A stretch of 64,000 nucleotides of DNA from Lineus longissimus (taxonomy: Eukaryota > Nemertea > Pilidiophora > Heteronemertea > Lineidae): contig NC_088315.1 in NCBI RefSeq assembly GCF_910592395.1, positions 2,730,501 through 2,794,500 on the forward strand. The letters run 5' to 3'. A program made the position numbers and the translations under genes. Below, piece by piece: positions 25,465-36,745 of the stretch. Position 1 is the stretch's first letter; the number at the start of each line of letters is the position of its first letter. The notes beneath the pieces were generated by a model, which searched no databases, was not told where the DNA came from, and saw only the letters and a list, made by a program, of their open reading frames with translations.

Positions 25465-28400
25465 GTAAGTAGCTTGGTTTCCGTTACAGCGGGTACCACC
25501 GGTGATCCAGGTTTTCACACGCTTTGGATTGGCAGATCTTGTAACTAGCATGTGAACACAAGCGTTTTGCGAGCTCAATTCATTCATATACAGTCTGCTT
25601 TTACGTGTATGAGTTCAGGATTGCTTCATATTTAGGGATATTGACAAATCAAATAAATAGGGCAAAATCAGGCATTAGTAGCTGACGAGTTAAACTCTCA
25701 TGTCAATCGCCTTTCGTATCCTATAGGAATCTTGGAGACAATCTGTTCCCGACACTGCCAACAGAGGGCCTCGGCAAACTGACCAACCTAAAGACCTACA
25801 ACAACAAAGAACTAAGGGAGATCCCTCCGCCGGAAACATTCCCTAAGATCCAGTGGCTGACTTTATCGTATGCTTACCATTGCTGTGACTTCCTCTCAGA
25901 CGTAGATCCAGAGGTGAGAGAAATCTTGTGTCAAAAGTTAAAAATAAGTTCTGTTTCAGCGCGCGAAATGATTTGCTAAAAATAATTCACAATTTTTCAC
26001 AATTACTTTTCCTGATAATCGCCTAGTGGGAGGCAAATAGTGTAACCAGTTTAATGTCCTTCTTTCAGGCTGAGAATAATAATCTGGGCATTATTGAAGA
26101 GGTGATCTGGCTGAATAGCGGTTATGATCCAAGTCTCTTCCACAATGACACTCAGGAGATATGGGACCCTCTCGGTAAGTAACATTCAGATCAGGGCCGT
26201 ATTTAGCGAGGGGAGTGGGCAACATGTTTTTCAGAGACATCTGGGAGACTTCTCCCCTCCCCGGCCAACACTCCCTTGCCCCAAATAGTGTTTTCGATCT
26301 ATTTGGGACGAAGGGTGGCGTCCTGCGAACTGTCTACTCATGCCGACAACCTAATGTCAGATTCTGACGCAAGAGTCCACTTTTGACGGAGCAGGTCAAA
26401 TTTTCTCTTCTCTTTATTACAGCCAACCTGTCTCACGCAAACTACCACGAAATCCAGCAGCATATTTGGGATAACTTTGCAACAGGAAAGGAGATAAAGT
26501 TACCCGGTGTGGATGGTGGCGAGATACCGACGTATACGTCCGACTTTCTCCAGGAATACCAGAAGCCTTACAGTGACACTCATGATCTGATTGTATCCAA
26601 ACCAGCAGTAAAGTGTAAACCTATGCCAGGTAAGGGGTGGCCTTTCACCTGACTTTGATATATCAATTACTAATGTGGCTTGAATTTCCTGGGCCCTTTT
26701 CCCCGTACTCCTCCCTTTCAATGCACATCCTTTCTGTCAATACTCCTTCTCCATGTATGTTCTCTTATTTTTACTCTTTCTTCCCGTACACGTGAGGCAG
26801 CCTCCTGGTCAGTGCAACCAAAACAGGTGTTCGACATGTGGTGGTGCATTGTGGCAAGGAGGGTATTCTCCTCCTGGGCATCTAAATCCTACGCCCAAGT
26901 TGTCTCTTTAAGAGTATTTTGACAAAGGATTTTGGCATGATGTTTTCCTAGTGGCGATCTTTGTATAATGTATCGCCTCGTCTCTTCTCCAGGTCCATTC
27001 ATGCCATGTGATGATTTGATGGGTTGGTGGGCGCTCCGCTGCGGTGTCTGGATCGTGTTCCTCTTTGCGCTTCTCGGCAACGGCTGCGTTCTCTTCGTCC
27101 TGATCTCAAGCCGTACCAAGATGGATGTGCCACGATTCCTAATTTGCAACTTGGCCGTCGCTGATTTCCTAATGGGGATATACTTGGGTTTCCTGGCGGT
27201 TGTTGATGCAAGTACATTGGGTAAGCTGTCATAAGGCTTTGAGTTTTTGAGGCTTCTATCCCTGCTATTGTCAGTACATTGTAGCCATCAAATTTCACAA
27301 ATATTTTTTGTTTAAGTAAATTTCAGAGTGTGTAGTTATGCTGCTATAATGATTTTTTACTATTTTCTGCCTCGCATTTCAGGGGAGTTCAAGAAGCATG
27401 CCATCCGATGGCAGATGAGCCCTGGTTGTCTTGTCGCCGGATTCCTTGGCGTGCTGTCCAGTGAGCTCTCCGTCTTCACCCTCACTGTGATAACGTTGGA
27501 GAGATTTTATGCCATCACTCATGCTATGCATCTCAACAAGAGACTCTCCATCCGCCATGCTGGTAAGTAGGCACATACCATGCACGTTGGAAAGTAGACG
27601 CAGGTCACAATCATAGGCCTATAGGTACCTGCGATGACCACCACAAGCGTAATGTGGTGTCTGATGTGTTAATATTGATGTCTTTTCTACCTCAGGTTAC
27701 ATCATGATGTGTGGCTGGTGCTTTGCCCTGCTGATTGCCAGTATGCCGCTGTTCGGCGTGAGTGATTACAGAACGTTTGCCGTCTGCCTACCTTTCGAGG
27801 TCGGTGATAATGTTTCACTAGGTAAGTGGATGTCTTGGGAAAATGTCTATGAAATGCAACTCAATTTCAACTATATCCTCTGTGAAACCGGCATCATGCA
27901 CAGCTTTGAAGAGGCCTTTATAGCAAGACCAGTACATGTACTAAGAGGTAGCCTTCATTAGCCTTGGTAACTTCATACCAAGGCTACCCATGTTTCACTC
28001 TGTATGATGTCTTATTATCACTGTGTACCAGTAAGTTTCCCCTCGGGTTGTCATTCTTTCAATCTTTTGTATTTCTCTCTCCAGGTTACGTCTGCTTCAT
28101 CATGTTTTGCAACATGATCGCTTTCATCATCATTGTCTCGTGTTATATGAAGATGTACTGCTCCGTACGAGGATCCCAGGCATGGAACTCTAACGATTCC
28201 CGAGTGGCAAAACGGATGGCACTCCTGGTCTTCACAGACTTCGCCTGCTGGGCACCAATATCGTTCTTTGCCATAGCATCTGCATTCGGGTTGAATCTGA
28301 TTTCGTTGAATGACGCAAAGATATTCACCATCTTCATTCTGCCGTTAAACAGCTGCGCCAACCCGTTCCTGTACGCCATCTTCACGAAGCAATTCAAGAA

Positions 28401-30225
28401 GGATTGCGTCATCATCTGCAACAGGATCGAGGAGTCCTCAGTCGCGCGGCATTTCACTCGAATGAATCAACGGAGCAGTGCCGGGAACTCCTGGGGGTCT
28501 TCTCACCGTCCGTCGGCCATGAACAGCTTTATGGAGGTCCAGCGTCACAGCTACAACTATTCGAACAGTCACAGCGGCGTTGCCAACTCGAACAGTGATG
28601 ATGGCATCCCATCACAGGCTTGTATTGTGGTCCATAATGACCTAGCTGGTGCAAGTCGGGAGGAGTCGAGCGAATCAAGCAAGAGCGGTGGATCATTTCC
28701 GAGAAAACTTCGCCTCACTCTACGCGGACCGAAAAAGTCGCGGACAAAACGACTGAAGAAGCAAAATAATAAAGAACGCCGAAACTCGTACACAGCTCCA
28801 GTCCCGAATTACAAGATGGAATCCTCCCTGGAGATGTCGAATACAAGTGCCAGCTCATTGCTCTTGAGTATTTTGCAGAATCAGCTCACGCAGACACAGT
28901 CGGAACCAAGTAATACGGATTCCGAGGGAGATTTGCGAACTGAGGCCAAGATGACTGGTCGAGGACGACATCGGGATCGGAACAGATTCCCGCACTTTCA
29001 TAACGATGACAAGAGGAAGCGCTCATCGAAGAGTAGTCCTGGTTGTTGGTCTCGGCGATTCCAAGGTTCTTTCGGCTCTGGAGGGAAGAAGACGAATCAG
29101 TCAAACGCGTCGTTGCGGGCAAAGAAATGTAGGTCGTCACGTCTGAGTCATACGACAAGCGGGACATCTTGTGAAATTTCCAGCCCGTTGCCAAGTTCTA
29201 GCCAGAGTTCTTCTGATAATAATAATCATGAATATGTAAATATTACGGAGGAGATGATTTCGCATTTACGTGATGTTTCAAATTCACGCCCAAACTTACC
29301 AGATGGAAACCCATCTGCAGAGTTGGGTAACCATGGTAACTATTTACAGATGTGTGAGGTGACTTCAGAGCGGAAGTCAGATGAGGAAATGGAGGCATGT
29401 AATTATGTAGTATTTGATCCGCCGCTTCATCCCGCGGCAATTAGCCCCGAGCAGAAGCAAGAAAACCAGAGTTATATGCAAATGAGTAGTCCTTCATTTG
29501 AATATGTCCCAATGGTTGCACTGACGTCAGGTTGTTCACATCATTCCAAAGAAAGAGGACGTACTCAAGAGCAGCGTCCACGAAAGCCTACCCCTGAAAC
29601 TAGCCCAGCATCCCTTCATAATATACCGACAATAACAAGGCCACCTCCGACTTGTCAAAAATCGGACGACACAAACTTTTATATGGATGGTGCATCATCC
29701 TGCGGGGAAGGAAACTGTCCTTGCCACAATGCTCGACCTCAACACATTCCCTCAAACTCTAGTCCAACGCTTACAAATCATAAACTTTCATTCAGTTCTC
29801 CAATTGCGACGTCAAAGTCTCAGTGTATAGAACTGCACAGTCCAGATGTGATGACGTCCAGTACTAGTATTAACAGCCCTCGTGGTGGTCTTAGCTCTAA
29901 CAGCCGATTGAATCATCAGGATTCTGCATGTGACACATACTACGAGAGTATTCGAGATTCGTCAAGTAGCGCCAACAGTCGGGGAAGCTGCTCGACCAAT
30001 GCGTCAAATTTGACGACGGTGAGTTTAGATTCCGGTGGGGACTATCACCACGTAAATGGCGATACGAAAGAGACAGACGCCTTCCTTCCTGTGCAGCAGG
30101 TTGAGCAAAGCTCAGTCCCATTGGCCGGTAGTCACGCCCCATTGCTCGACGATGGCAGTCAGAGGCGATTTCCTTTCAGTATGAGTGCAGAGAGTGGATT
30201 TAACTCGGAGGAAACTGTTGTATAA
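16519..30225 (+). CDS. Leucine-rich repeat G-protein-coupled receptor (LGR; type B / bursicon-receptor-like), 5' exons missing
   Basis: Predicted hormone receptor of the plasma membrane. Exons: 16519-16590, 17926-17997, 20735-20806, 21101-21244, 21373-21444, 21783-21854, 22313-22381, 23209-23352, 23588-23728, 23895-23960, 24946-25089, 25393-25464, 25727-25913, 26069-26174, 26423-26629, 26993-27220, 27383-27562, 27696-27821, 28085-30225. Phases agree throughout, giving 1437 visible residues and TAA at 30223. Exons of 66-72 or 141-144 bp each encode one or two 22-24-residue LRRs (at least 17). The hinge has SYAYHCCDF, the paired-Cys motif of LGRs, and ends KCKPMPGPFMPC. The helices show [13 protein letters not shown], an ERF in the DRY position, [18 protein letters not shown] and [13 protein letters not shown]. 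The LRR count and a PDLTG...LC...PDLSGC layout resemble LGR4/5/6 and rickets, while the helices also resemble glycoprotein-hormone receptors. Subclass is inferred. The start codon, signal peptide and N-cap are not seen. Confidence 0.9.
23972..24652. repeat. 76-bp minisatellite, nine copies, inside an LGR intron
   Basis: Units beginning CACAGTGTAGGCCTTCCA start at 23972, 24048, 24124, 24200, 24276, 24352, 24428, 24503 and 24579. The period is 76 bp, with a single 1 bp deletion in the seventh unit. Copies differ at a few sites only. The array fills much of the intron 23961-24945, begins 11 bp after the donor at 23961, and each unit carries a CCCCACAG acceptor-like and a TGTAACT donor-like sequence. 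Minus-strand frames beginning MGTRTYQS are products of the repeat, not genes. Confidence 0.95.
28400..30222 (+). other. Very long cytoplasmic tail of the LGR receptor with SH2-type and PDZ-type motifs
   Basis: About 600 residues follow the last helix, all in one exon. The tail is rich in Ser, Asn and charged residues and looks disordered. A strongly basic stretch (about 28700-28780) ends in RRNS at 28777-28788, a PKA-type site. A tyrosine cluster follows: YVNI (29233-29244), YLQM (29341-29352), YMQM (29473-29484) and YVPM (29503-29514). YxxM is the p85/PI3K SH2 consensus, and YxN suits Grb2. The protein ends EETVV, a class I PDZ ligand pattern. Motifs are read directly; use in signalling is inferred. 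The open frame of over 700 codons and consistent phase argue against a read-through artefact. Confidence 0.8.
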
Positions 30226-31965
30226 AGTTCTTCCTGTTTCGTTCTGGCCAAAGGTACTCAGTTAAACTCAGGGATATGACCAGATCACATTTATTATATA
30301 TACCACAAAATACTGGTTTTGTACAACACTAGATTATTATTTGGGTAGGCCTAACCCAGTTCTTTCACGGTGTTAACTAAAGCGGCTGCAAAGGGCTAAC
30401 ATTACTATTTGCGGTTTAGTGACAATAGAGATCAGCAAAGCTATACCTTTGGCCAGATCTATCTGAAAACACTAAATAGATGTGATAAGGCTGTGGATTG
30501 TTACATCCTATACGCCATTCGTCGCTATTGTATCATTTATAATAAAATGGGTTGGGATGTTCCTAATCAATTGCTCAGTCGTTGCGATCCTGACCTGTTC
30601 ATGTCGGTCTTGTAAGAGACAAATTGTTGTGTTCATAAAAGAAAATAATGTGTAATAATGAAATGATGTTTTATATGTTTATAAATGTACATTGTATCAA
30701 ATGGGGTATTCTTGGTGAGGAACCGCAGTTATCTATGATACGAGTTGTGTCTAGTTTAAAAATCTCCCGCTGAATTTGTTAGGATTTCGATGTAGCAGTA
30801 GCGACGCAGCCTTTGTTATTTCGATATTATGAACATGATATGTGCTGAAAATAATACATGTAGTATTCAATCATAATGAACAGGCCTTGGGCAGATCAAC
30901 TGCTTCTTTTTATAAACTGTGTAAAAATAATGATTTTGAAAGAAGCTGATGTAGATGTGATTCGTGATTATGAAAGCATAATTAAAGCGTAATTAATTGC
31001 TGTAATATGTGATATGACCAGAATACTGTTTCTTAGCCACCCAGGTAATGGACGTCAAAAGACGTCTCTTGTGCGACAATGGTTTCTTGTTAAAGGGCCA
31101 ATCCTTGTTTGTTCTTAGTCCAGAGTTGAAATAGTTCGCATGTAAGTTAAAACAATTCGGCCTTTTCTAACGTTATACCTGTAGATTAGACAAGGTTCCG
31201 AAGTGGATTTGTTATAGGGAAAGTGCATTTTGTATAATACATATATTTATGAAAAGTATTCATGTAGATGATATATTGATGTGTTATTGTTTGTGTAAAG
31301 TTTTATAAAATATGTTATTTGTGAAATATTGTTGAGCGGCTTGACTTTGATGGACAGGCCTACTATGTATGTAGCTGAAGTCATGAAATGGAATGATTCA
31401 ACTAAACCCCTTGGAAAATAATGAAAATTGGACCCGGCCTATATAATGGTGAAAGGAGTCGAAAAAGTGAAAAGGTGGGAAATTACATACTTTTTCAGAA
31501 ATCTGGAATTCTTGTGTCGTTGGTCATTTGACAAATAAATTATTGTTTTATGTTAAAATGTTACCTGGTAAATGTTGTATTTCAAAAGTTTATGTTAAAA
31601 TCTGACAACAAATATGTGGATTGGAAAAAAATCTCGAAGATGAGGGTATATATTTTGAAGTGAATGCTGCTGATTCTTGTGATAACTAAGAATGGTTTAG
31701 TTTGTGCCTACCAACATTGTTCTGAGAGATACTCATTATAGTCGAAAAAATTAGGGAAATAGGGAATCTCGACATTCCTGTTAGAGACTGGAGATTTAAA
31801 ATGCGAACAGTGATAGCGTAATCTCACGGTTTTCTCAGTTGAAATGAAAATCCATCGTTACAAAGAAATGTGTTTCAGTGCAGTTATTGTGTGTGCTCAT
31901 GAGTGGATATGAAGTTCCATATTATGGTTTGGAAAGCTGCAATAAATCACGATATACTATCAGGT
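30226..31965 (+). other. 3' untranslated region of the LGR gene
   Basis: AT-rich non-coding DNA follows the LGR stop codon. Poly(A) signals AATAAA occur at 31534-31539 and 31941-31946, giving a 3' UTR of about 1.3 or 1.7 kb. No other coding feature is seen. The short frame at 30409-30615 has no support. Confidence 0.55.
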
Positions 31966-33390
31966 CATCTTTATTATTATTGAGTTATTATCCCTTGCGA
32001 TAAGCTATACGCGCTAACACATACCCACAGCCCCCTCCAAACAAGTTCGGAGACCTATTTCCCTTACACATAATTTGACATCCTGGCACCAGTGGTTTTC
32101 AATATACTCCGCCTCCAGATATTTTGTGTCGGAGGTTGGAGTATCAAAAACCTGAATCTCAGGATGATTATTTGAGGAAGAAGCCTCTTGATATTGTTCT
32201 TCTTGAACTGATGGAAGAGGATGGATTAGTCCAAACCCTGGCCAGCACTAAGCTATGAATATCCATCCCCTTCCAAACTTTTGGAGCTAGCGGTCACAGG
32301 AGACAGCCAATTGTTCAAATTGTTTATTAGAATATCTAAAAAAAACCCAGAGTGCTTGACCACACTATGTGCATGGGGCATAGCAGTCACCACCCTCCAA
32401 ATGGCGACAGGTACACATGCATACACGAATTTTTTTTCCCAAACAGGTTTACTATTAGAAACTTTTGAACCAATCAAATTCGACGTGACGTCACAGAAAG
32501 TTGGCGCGCGTGCCAAGACACTGACTGGCCTTCAAGACAGCAGTGTTATTCGGCGCAGGTTCGAATCCCACCTGGGAATTTTTTTAAATCCTTTTTTACT
32601 TTTTTCTTTACTTTTTTCCTTTAAAATGAAATATTTAGAAAACTTTTATTCTCAGAAAAGGGATAAAATTATTGGTTTTTTTCATGATTTTAACAAGTCT
32701 GTTAGTGTAATTATAGGCCTATGTGTATTTCTAAACATAATATTATGCAATCAGAAAGGTGTCAGTCATCAAACAGTTCACAGAGAGCAGCGGGTGGCAT
32801 CATATCAACATATCTGGTTCTGCTCCTGGGACCAGCATCCTTGACAGTATATAAGAATGACTCAAGTCATGGAAATAGCTTTAGAAATAACTTTTTTGCA
32901 TCAATCATGTCAGAACATTCATGCAAAACTCATTACAAGGTAAGGAGAGATAACTAAGGTATAATAGAAAGCTTACAGTACACCAAGCTGTTTCAATGCA
33001 AATCTGCATTGCAAACACGCAAAATCTTATCACAATTAATGTACATTGTGTAATAAAGATGTCACTTTCAATGCAAAAACCATTGGAATTACAGCTGAAC
33101 TTCATACCGGTAGTAATCCTGTACCCAAACTACAGTATGCATTAGGTTTAGTAAAACCTGCAAACAAATTAACAACATGTATCACTACATGTAGCATCTG
33201 ATTCTCATTGATGATAATACTGGTTTCAAAATCATAAAACGCAACCAAAGTTGGCAAAATATATGTTCTCGCAACCTATCAAAATACATGTAGTCTTACA
33301 ATGATGGTAAGTAACTACCACTTCGAAGATTTGTTTCGACCAATCCCTTCATTGTTCATGACAAATCGACTGAGAGAGTGAGGAGCTTTC
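31966..33390. other. Spacer between convergent LGR and a small minus-strand gene
   Basis: No convincing protein gene. The 187-codon plus-strand frame at 32281-32844 runs through a tRNA-like segment and AT-rich runs, so it is not credited. TTTATT, the reverse complement of AATAAA, occurs near 32323 and 32645 and could end the minus-strand transcript of the next gene. Confidence 0.4.
32505..32582 (+). repeat. tRNA-derived fragment (B-box) followed by a T run
   Basis: GGTTCGAATCCCACC at about 32553 is a good pol III B-box / T-arm, and the upstream sequence TTCAAGA sits where an anticodon loop could be. No matching acceptor stem is present and a TTTTTTT run follows. This looks like the 3' half of a tRNA pseudogene or the head of a SINE, not a working tRNA. 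Confidence 0.4.
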
Positions 33391-33932
33391 CTATCCATTA
33401 GCAAGGTCAGTGAGGCGGCGCTCATAGTATCCCGGGAGTCGTGTCTCCAGGAAGTCTGACAGCTGGACCACATTGTAGGCACGGACACATTCAAATATCT
33501 GATCCTTTAGTATCCGATTGCTAGCGATCGCTGCTTCCAAATCGATCAGCATCGTCTCCCCATCTGCACTCTCTATCATGTGGTTATGGGTGTGCTTAAT
33601 CTGGACTAGAGTATGATACTTCGGCAAGTGAAGGTCTTTGTTTTTGGCTCTGGAAAGATGGAGAATTCTAATTAAAAACAGGATGTCAGGATGTCAGGTC
33701 AGAATGGCAGAGTTGTTGGCTAAGACTTTCAGACTTCGCTATAAAATGTAAGTACCACATGTACATTCATATTACAATTTCACTGCTACCCACCACCATT
33801 GACTACAAACCAAAATGATTCCTTGCTATTCATCGTGAAAGACTATCTGTTAAATGACTTAACTTACCTGCTAAGTTTTCCAGGGATCCTTTTGACAGTC
33901 ACAACAACCTGAGCTGGATATCCAGTATTCAT
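33391..33932 (-). CDS. Small two-exon gene, 107-aa protein with HTHNH motif (FLYWCH/MULE-type DNA-binding-like)
   Basis: Minus-strand exons 33868-33932 and 33391-33649 join in phase across an intron with a strong GTAAGT donor and a CTTTCCAG acceptor, encoding 107 residues from ATG at 33932 to a stop at 33391. An in-frame TAG lies 12 bases before the ATG. A further donor (AAAG|GTAAGT) at 34007 could end a 5' UTR exon. The segment NTGYPAQVVVTVKR, a gap, then VQIKHTHNHMIESAD resembles the zinc-binding N-terminal domain of FLYWCH or Mutator-like transposase relatives, where a CPA motif and an HNH pair are usual. Here the Cys is Tyr and the first Cys is absent. The C-terminal half is unrecognised. 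It could be an exapted or decayed transposase-related gene. Family assignment is from memory of motif shape. Confidence 0.45.
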
Positions 33933-35854
33933 GGAAGAAGTTTTCTAATTAGCTGTCTTTGAACGCGGTAGTGTCTTTCCTTAAATAAATAATCAGCAAG
34001 ACTTACCTTTCACTTGGACAATCGCAACGTGAATTAAGACTATAGAGACCTGCCACTTAAGGTTTCCTCGCAATATGGTCCATCAGAATAGCACCAGGTA
34101 GCATACTAATGCTGTCTTTATCATACCTTTAAAGGCACTATGGCAAACTTCCATCTCCAATCACATCAACGTATGTTGGATCAAACACTCACACAGGGTC
34201 TCCTAGTCATCATGATCATTATACATTATAAAATAATGACATGTCGCCTTCTTTTCGGTGAAACCGAGACCGAATTATTCACATTGTATTCAACTGCGTT
34301 AATTTTGCAGCAAATTCATTAGTTACCAATGTATGCCTTAGAGGGGGCAGAATGGTACTGTTTAGACAAGAAGCCTCTCCAACAGCCACAGTAATATTGG
34401 ATATAGAACGGCACTGCACTGGGTCCCAGTAATAAATATTGCCATAAAGACATATGATATTGTTCTGGGACTTATGTAAGATTAGTTCTCTCCGCCAAAC
34501 CCAAGACTGAAGGATTAAAATCTTGTGTTTATAGGCTAACAAATGCAAACACTTCCAAGTGAACCCCCTACGAGAGACGAGTGGCTCTTCTTCTCTCCGA
34601 CTTTGACACCCTTCTGCGAACATATCAATAGATCAGCCAGCGGTCCTTGGTGTCGCCGCGTGGGTTACGTCCAGTGAAATTGTTTGCAAAGGTCAGGGAA
34701 CCACGATCTGACATCCATAACCAGCGTATCCCCTTTTCATGCCAGTTACAGTCGGGTGCTACACCACAGTCGGGATAGTGGCCGCCAAATGAATGGTTGT
34801 TGAATTTAAAACTGTTAACTGTTCACGTCAACTTACATATAATTAGACAAACCTTCATGAATTCAATGGAGATTTCCACATCACAGGATAGAAATGAAGT
34901 GATGGCATCACGCAGATTTAACATGATCACTTCCATCCTTACCATCATCATGACTTGGACGTGCGCCTTTAGTTTCTTTGAGCAAATGGTATTTGATTAG
35001 GGATAGCAATTAGAATTGTAGTTGAACATGCACATGAAGTACAGTGATGTACATAATTCACATACAATGTATGTCTGACCTGAAATTTCAAACTGCGCAG
35101 TTCAATCCCGGCTTGATAGTATGACTATTTCGACAATAAAAACACTTTGAAACCAATCCATACTTTTACCCGCAATAAACACTGTGCCTTACCTTCTGCT
35201 GCAGCCGTTTTGAATTGTTTCGGAAAATTTGAAGGCAGAAATCGAAGTTTGAAATCGGAGAAAGTGTTCCCGCGATGTTCTCCGCAGCTCACACACCAAC
35301 CGAATGGCGTTCAAATCAACCGCGACCGATCATGACCAAAGACAATACATTCGAAGTCACCGCATCCGGGTACCCCCTTAAATCAGGCCGGCTAGCAGTT
35401 ACCTGCTCACGAGAGACTTTTGTTCTGTCAATGGATTAATATGAGAGGCATTGTCAAAAATATGACAGACATTGTTAAAATGTGGGCTTTGCTTTAGCAT
35501 ACATACTTGTACATGTACGTTTGCCGAGCTGTGGAAATGCATAGGGCAGGTTCCGTAAGCCATAGGACGATGTAAATGCATTTTTTTATCAACGATTTTT
35601 TTATCATTTCCCCAATTCCTCCTACAACCACGTATAAAAGATGGTTCAGTGTCGCGTAAATCAATTAGCAGATAGAGGACTTGATGGCTCGACAGACACT
35701 CGTAGTTCGTAGGGCGCTCAGTGTCGAAACCTGCAAACATTCGAAACAGAATACAATTGCCAACTTTGATAGCATGATATCAAACTTGATTCGGTCGATT
35801 CGGTCGGGTCACTTTTAGCGGAAGACCTCCCATTTGACAGAAGTTACTGACAGC

Positions 35855-36162
35855 AGCGCCCTCTAAGTTCGAAAGATCGACAGATTTTCCTGACCTATAA
35901 GTTCAAAATGTCGTTTTGATTCACCTTTAACAGTGACATCCGGTTGCGACCTCTAAGATTGAAATATCGACAGATTTCCCTTTAACACTAGGAAGTGACG
36001 GTGGCGCCCTCTAGGATTCAAATATCACCATATCCCCTTTATCGACAGATATTCCCATTTTCCGGTGGAAATATAGACAAATTTCCCCTTTAACAACATA
36101 TTTCCCCTTTAACATAAGTTACTGGCGGTGGCGCCTTCTAAGATCCAAAGATCGACATATAG
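35855..36162. repeat. Degenerate tandem repeat with GCGCCCTCTAAG starts
   Basis: Units start GCGCCCTCTAAG (about 35856), GCGACCTCTAAG (about 35945), GCGCCCTCTAGG (about 36004) and GCGCCTTCTAAG (about 36131). Each is followed by a TTCGAAAGATCGACAGAT-like segment and CCCTTTAACA runs. Spacing varies from about 60 to 130 bp. It is an old, diverged minisatellite about 0.6-0.9 kb upstream of LIN9. Confidence 0.6.
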
Positions 36163-36275
36163 TTGTGAAGAAAAAGCTCCAACCGTCATTGGATTGCCCC
36201 ACCTGGAACAAATTGGCATGTGGGTATGTGGGTATATGTGGTATGTGTTATGTGGTTCTAGATACTGCCCGAAAC

Positions 36276-36354
36276 AGCGGTGATCCTTCCGAGGGTTGAA
36301 CTCACGATTGCCTGATTATGACCCTGGCGGTCTAGCCACTTTGCCACTGGTCCC
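36276..36354 (-). repeat. tRNA-Met(CAT)-like pseudogene or SINE head
   Basis: On the minus strand, GTCATAATCAGG sits like an elongator tRNA-Met anticodon arm and GTGAGTTCAACCCTC like its T-arm, preceded by AGTGGCTAGACCGCC as an A-box. The ends do not pair as an acceptor stem and the variable region is irregular, so this is a tRNA-derived repeat and not a working gene. Confidence 0.5.
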
Positions 36355-36716
36355 ATTAGTTTTATTTTTTAGGAAACAGTTCAAACAGTTAAAGAAGAAG
36401 AAGACTTGTTTTACTCTTCCAACCGGTTATATTTTCTCTTCCTGCTGGTTGACTCTTCCAGCCGGTTATTGCTAATTGGCTCTTGATTTCTGCAAACTCA
36501 CCCAAAATCTTAATTCATACATGAATTTTCGTGTTTAAACTATAAATATATTCCATAATGAATTCAAATTAGTCAAGACAATCTCTGGATGGATGGAACT
36601 GAATTTGCTCTTTATTTCATCACTGTACTAAAATACCAATTGGTATGATCGTTTTGTTCTTATAACATAACAATTGATAGAAGAGCGGAGCCCACTATTT
36701 ACCCACAATTCATTGC

Positions 36717-36745
36717 TTTGAAATAGAGGCGCGATCAAAATGGCG
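36717..36745 (+). promoter_or_regulatory. Candidate CHR / E2F-like / YY1-like cluster at the LIN9 start
   Basis: TTTGAA (a CHR-type motif bound by MuvB through LIN54) at 36717 and GGCGCG (E2F-like core) at 36728 lie within 25 bp of the LIN9 ATG, which itself sits in a YY1-like AAAATGGCGG. The motifs are short and the order is not the usual CDE-then-CHR, so function is only a possibility. Confidence 0.25.

Larger units (their letters stand above)
34008..36739. other. Spacer between the small minus-strand gene and LIN9; LIN9 upstream region
   Basis: No coding exon recognised. It contains a degenerate tandem repeat (35855-36162) and a tRNA-Met-like repeat (36276-36354). The two flanking genes diverge, so promoters of both are expected here. 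Confidence 0.5.

Noticed and set aside
32281-32844. 187-codon open frame on the plus strand
   Set aside because: It runs through a tRNA-derived fragment and T-rich low-complexity DNA, with no domain or splice support.
36276-36354. Functional tRNA-Met gene on the minus strand
   Set aside because: The anticodon and T arms are recognisable, but the acceptor ends do not pair and mismatches disrupt the stems.
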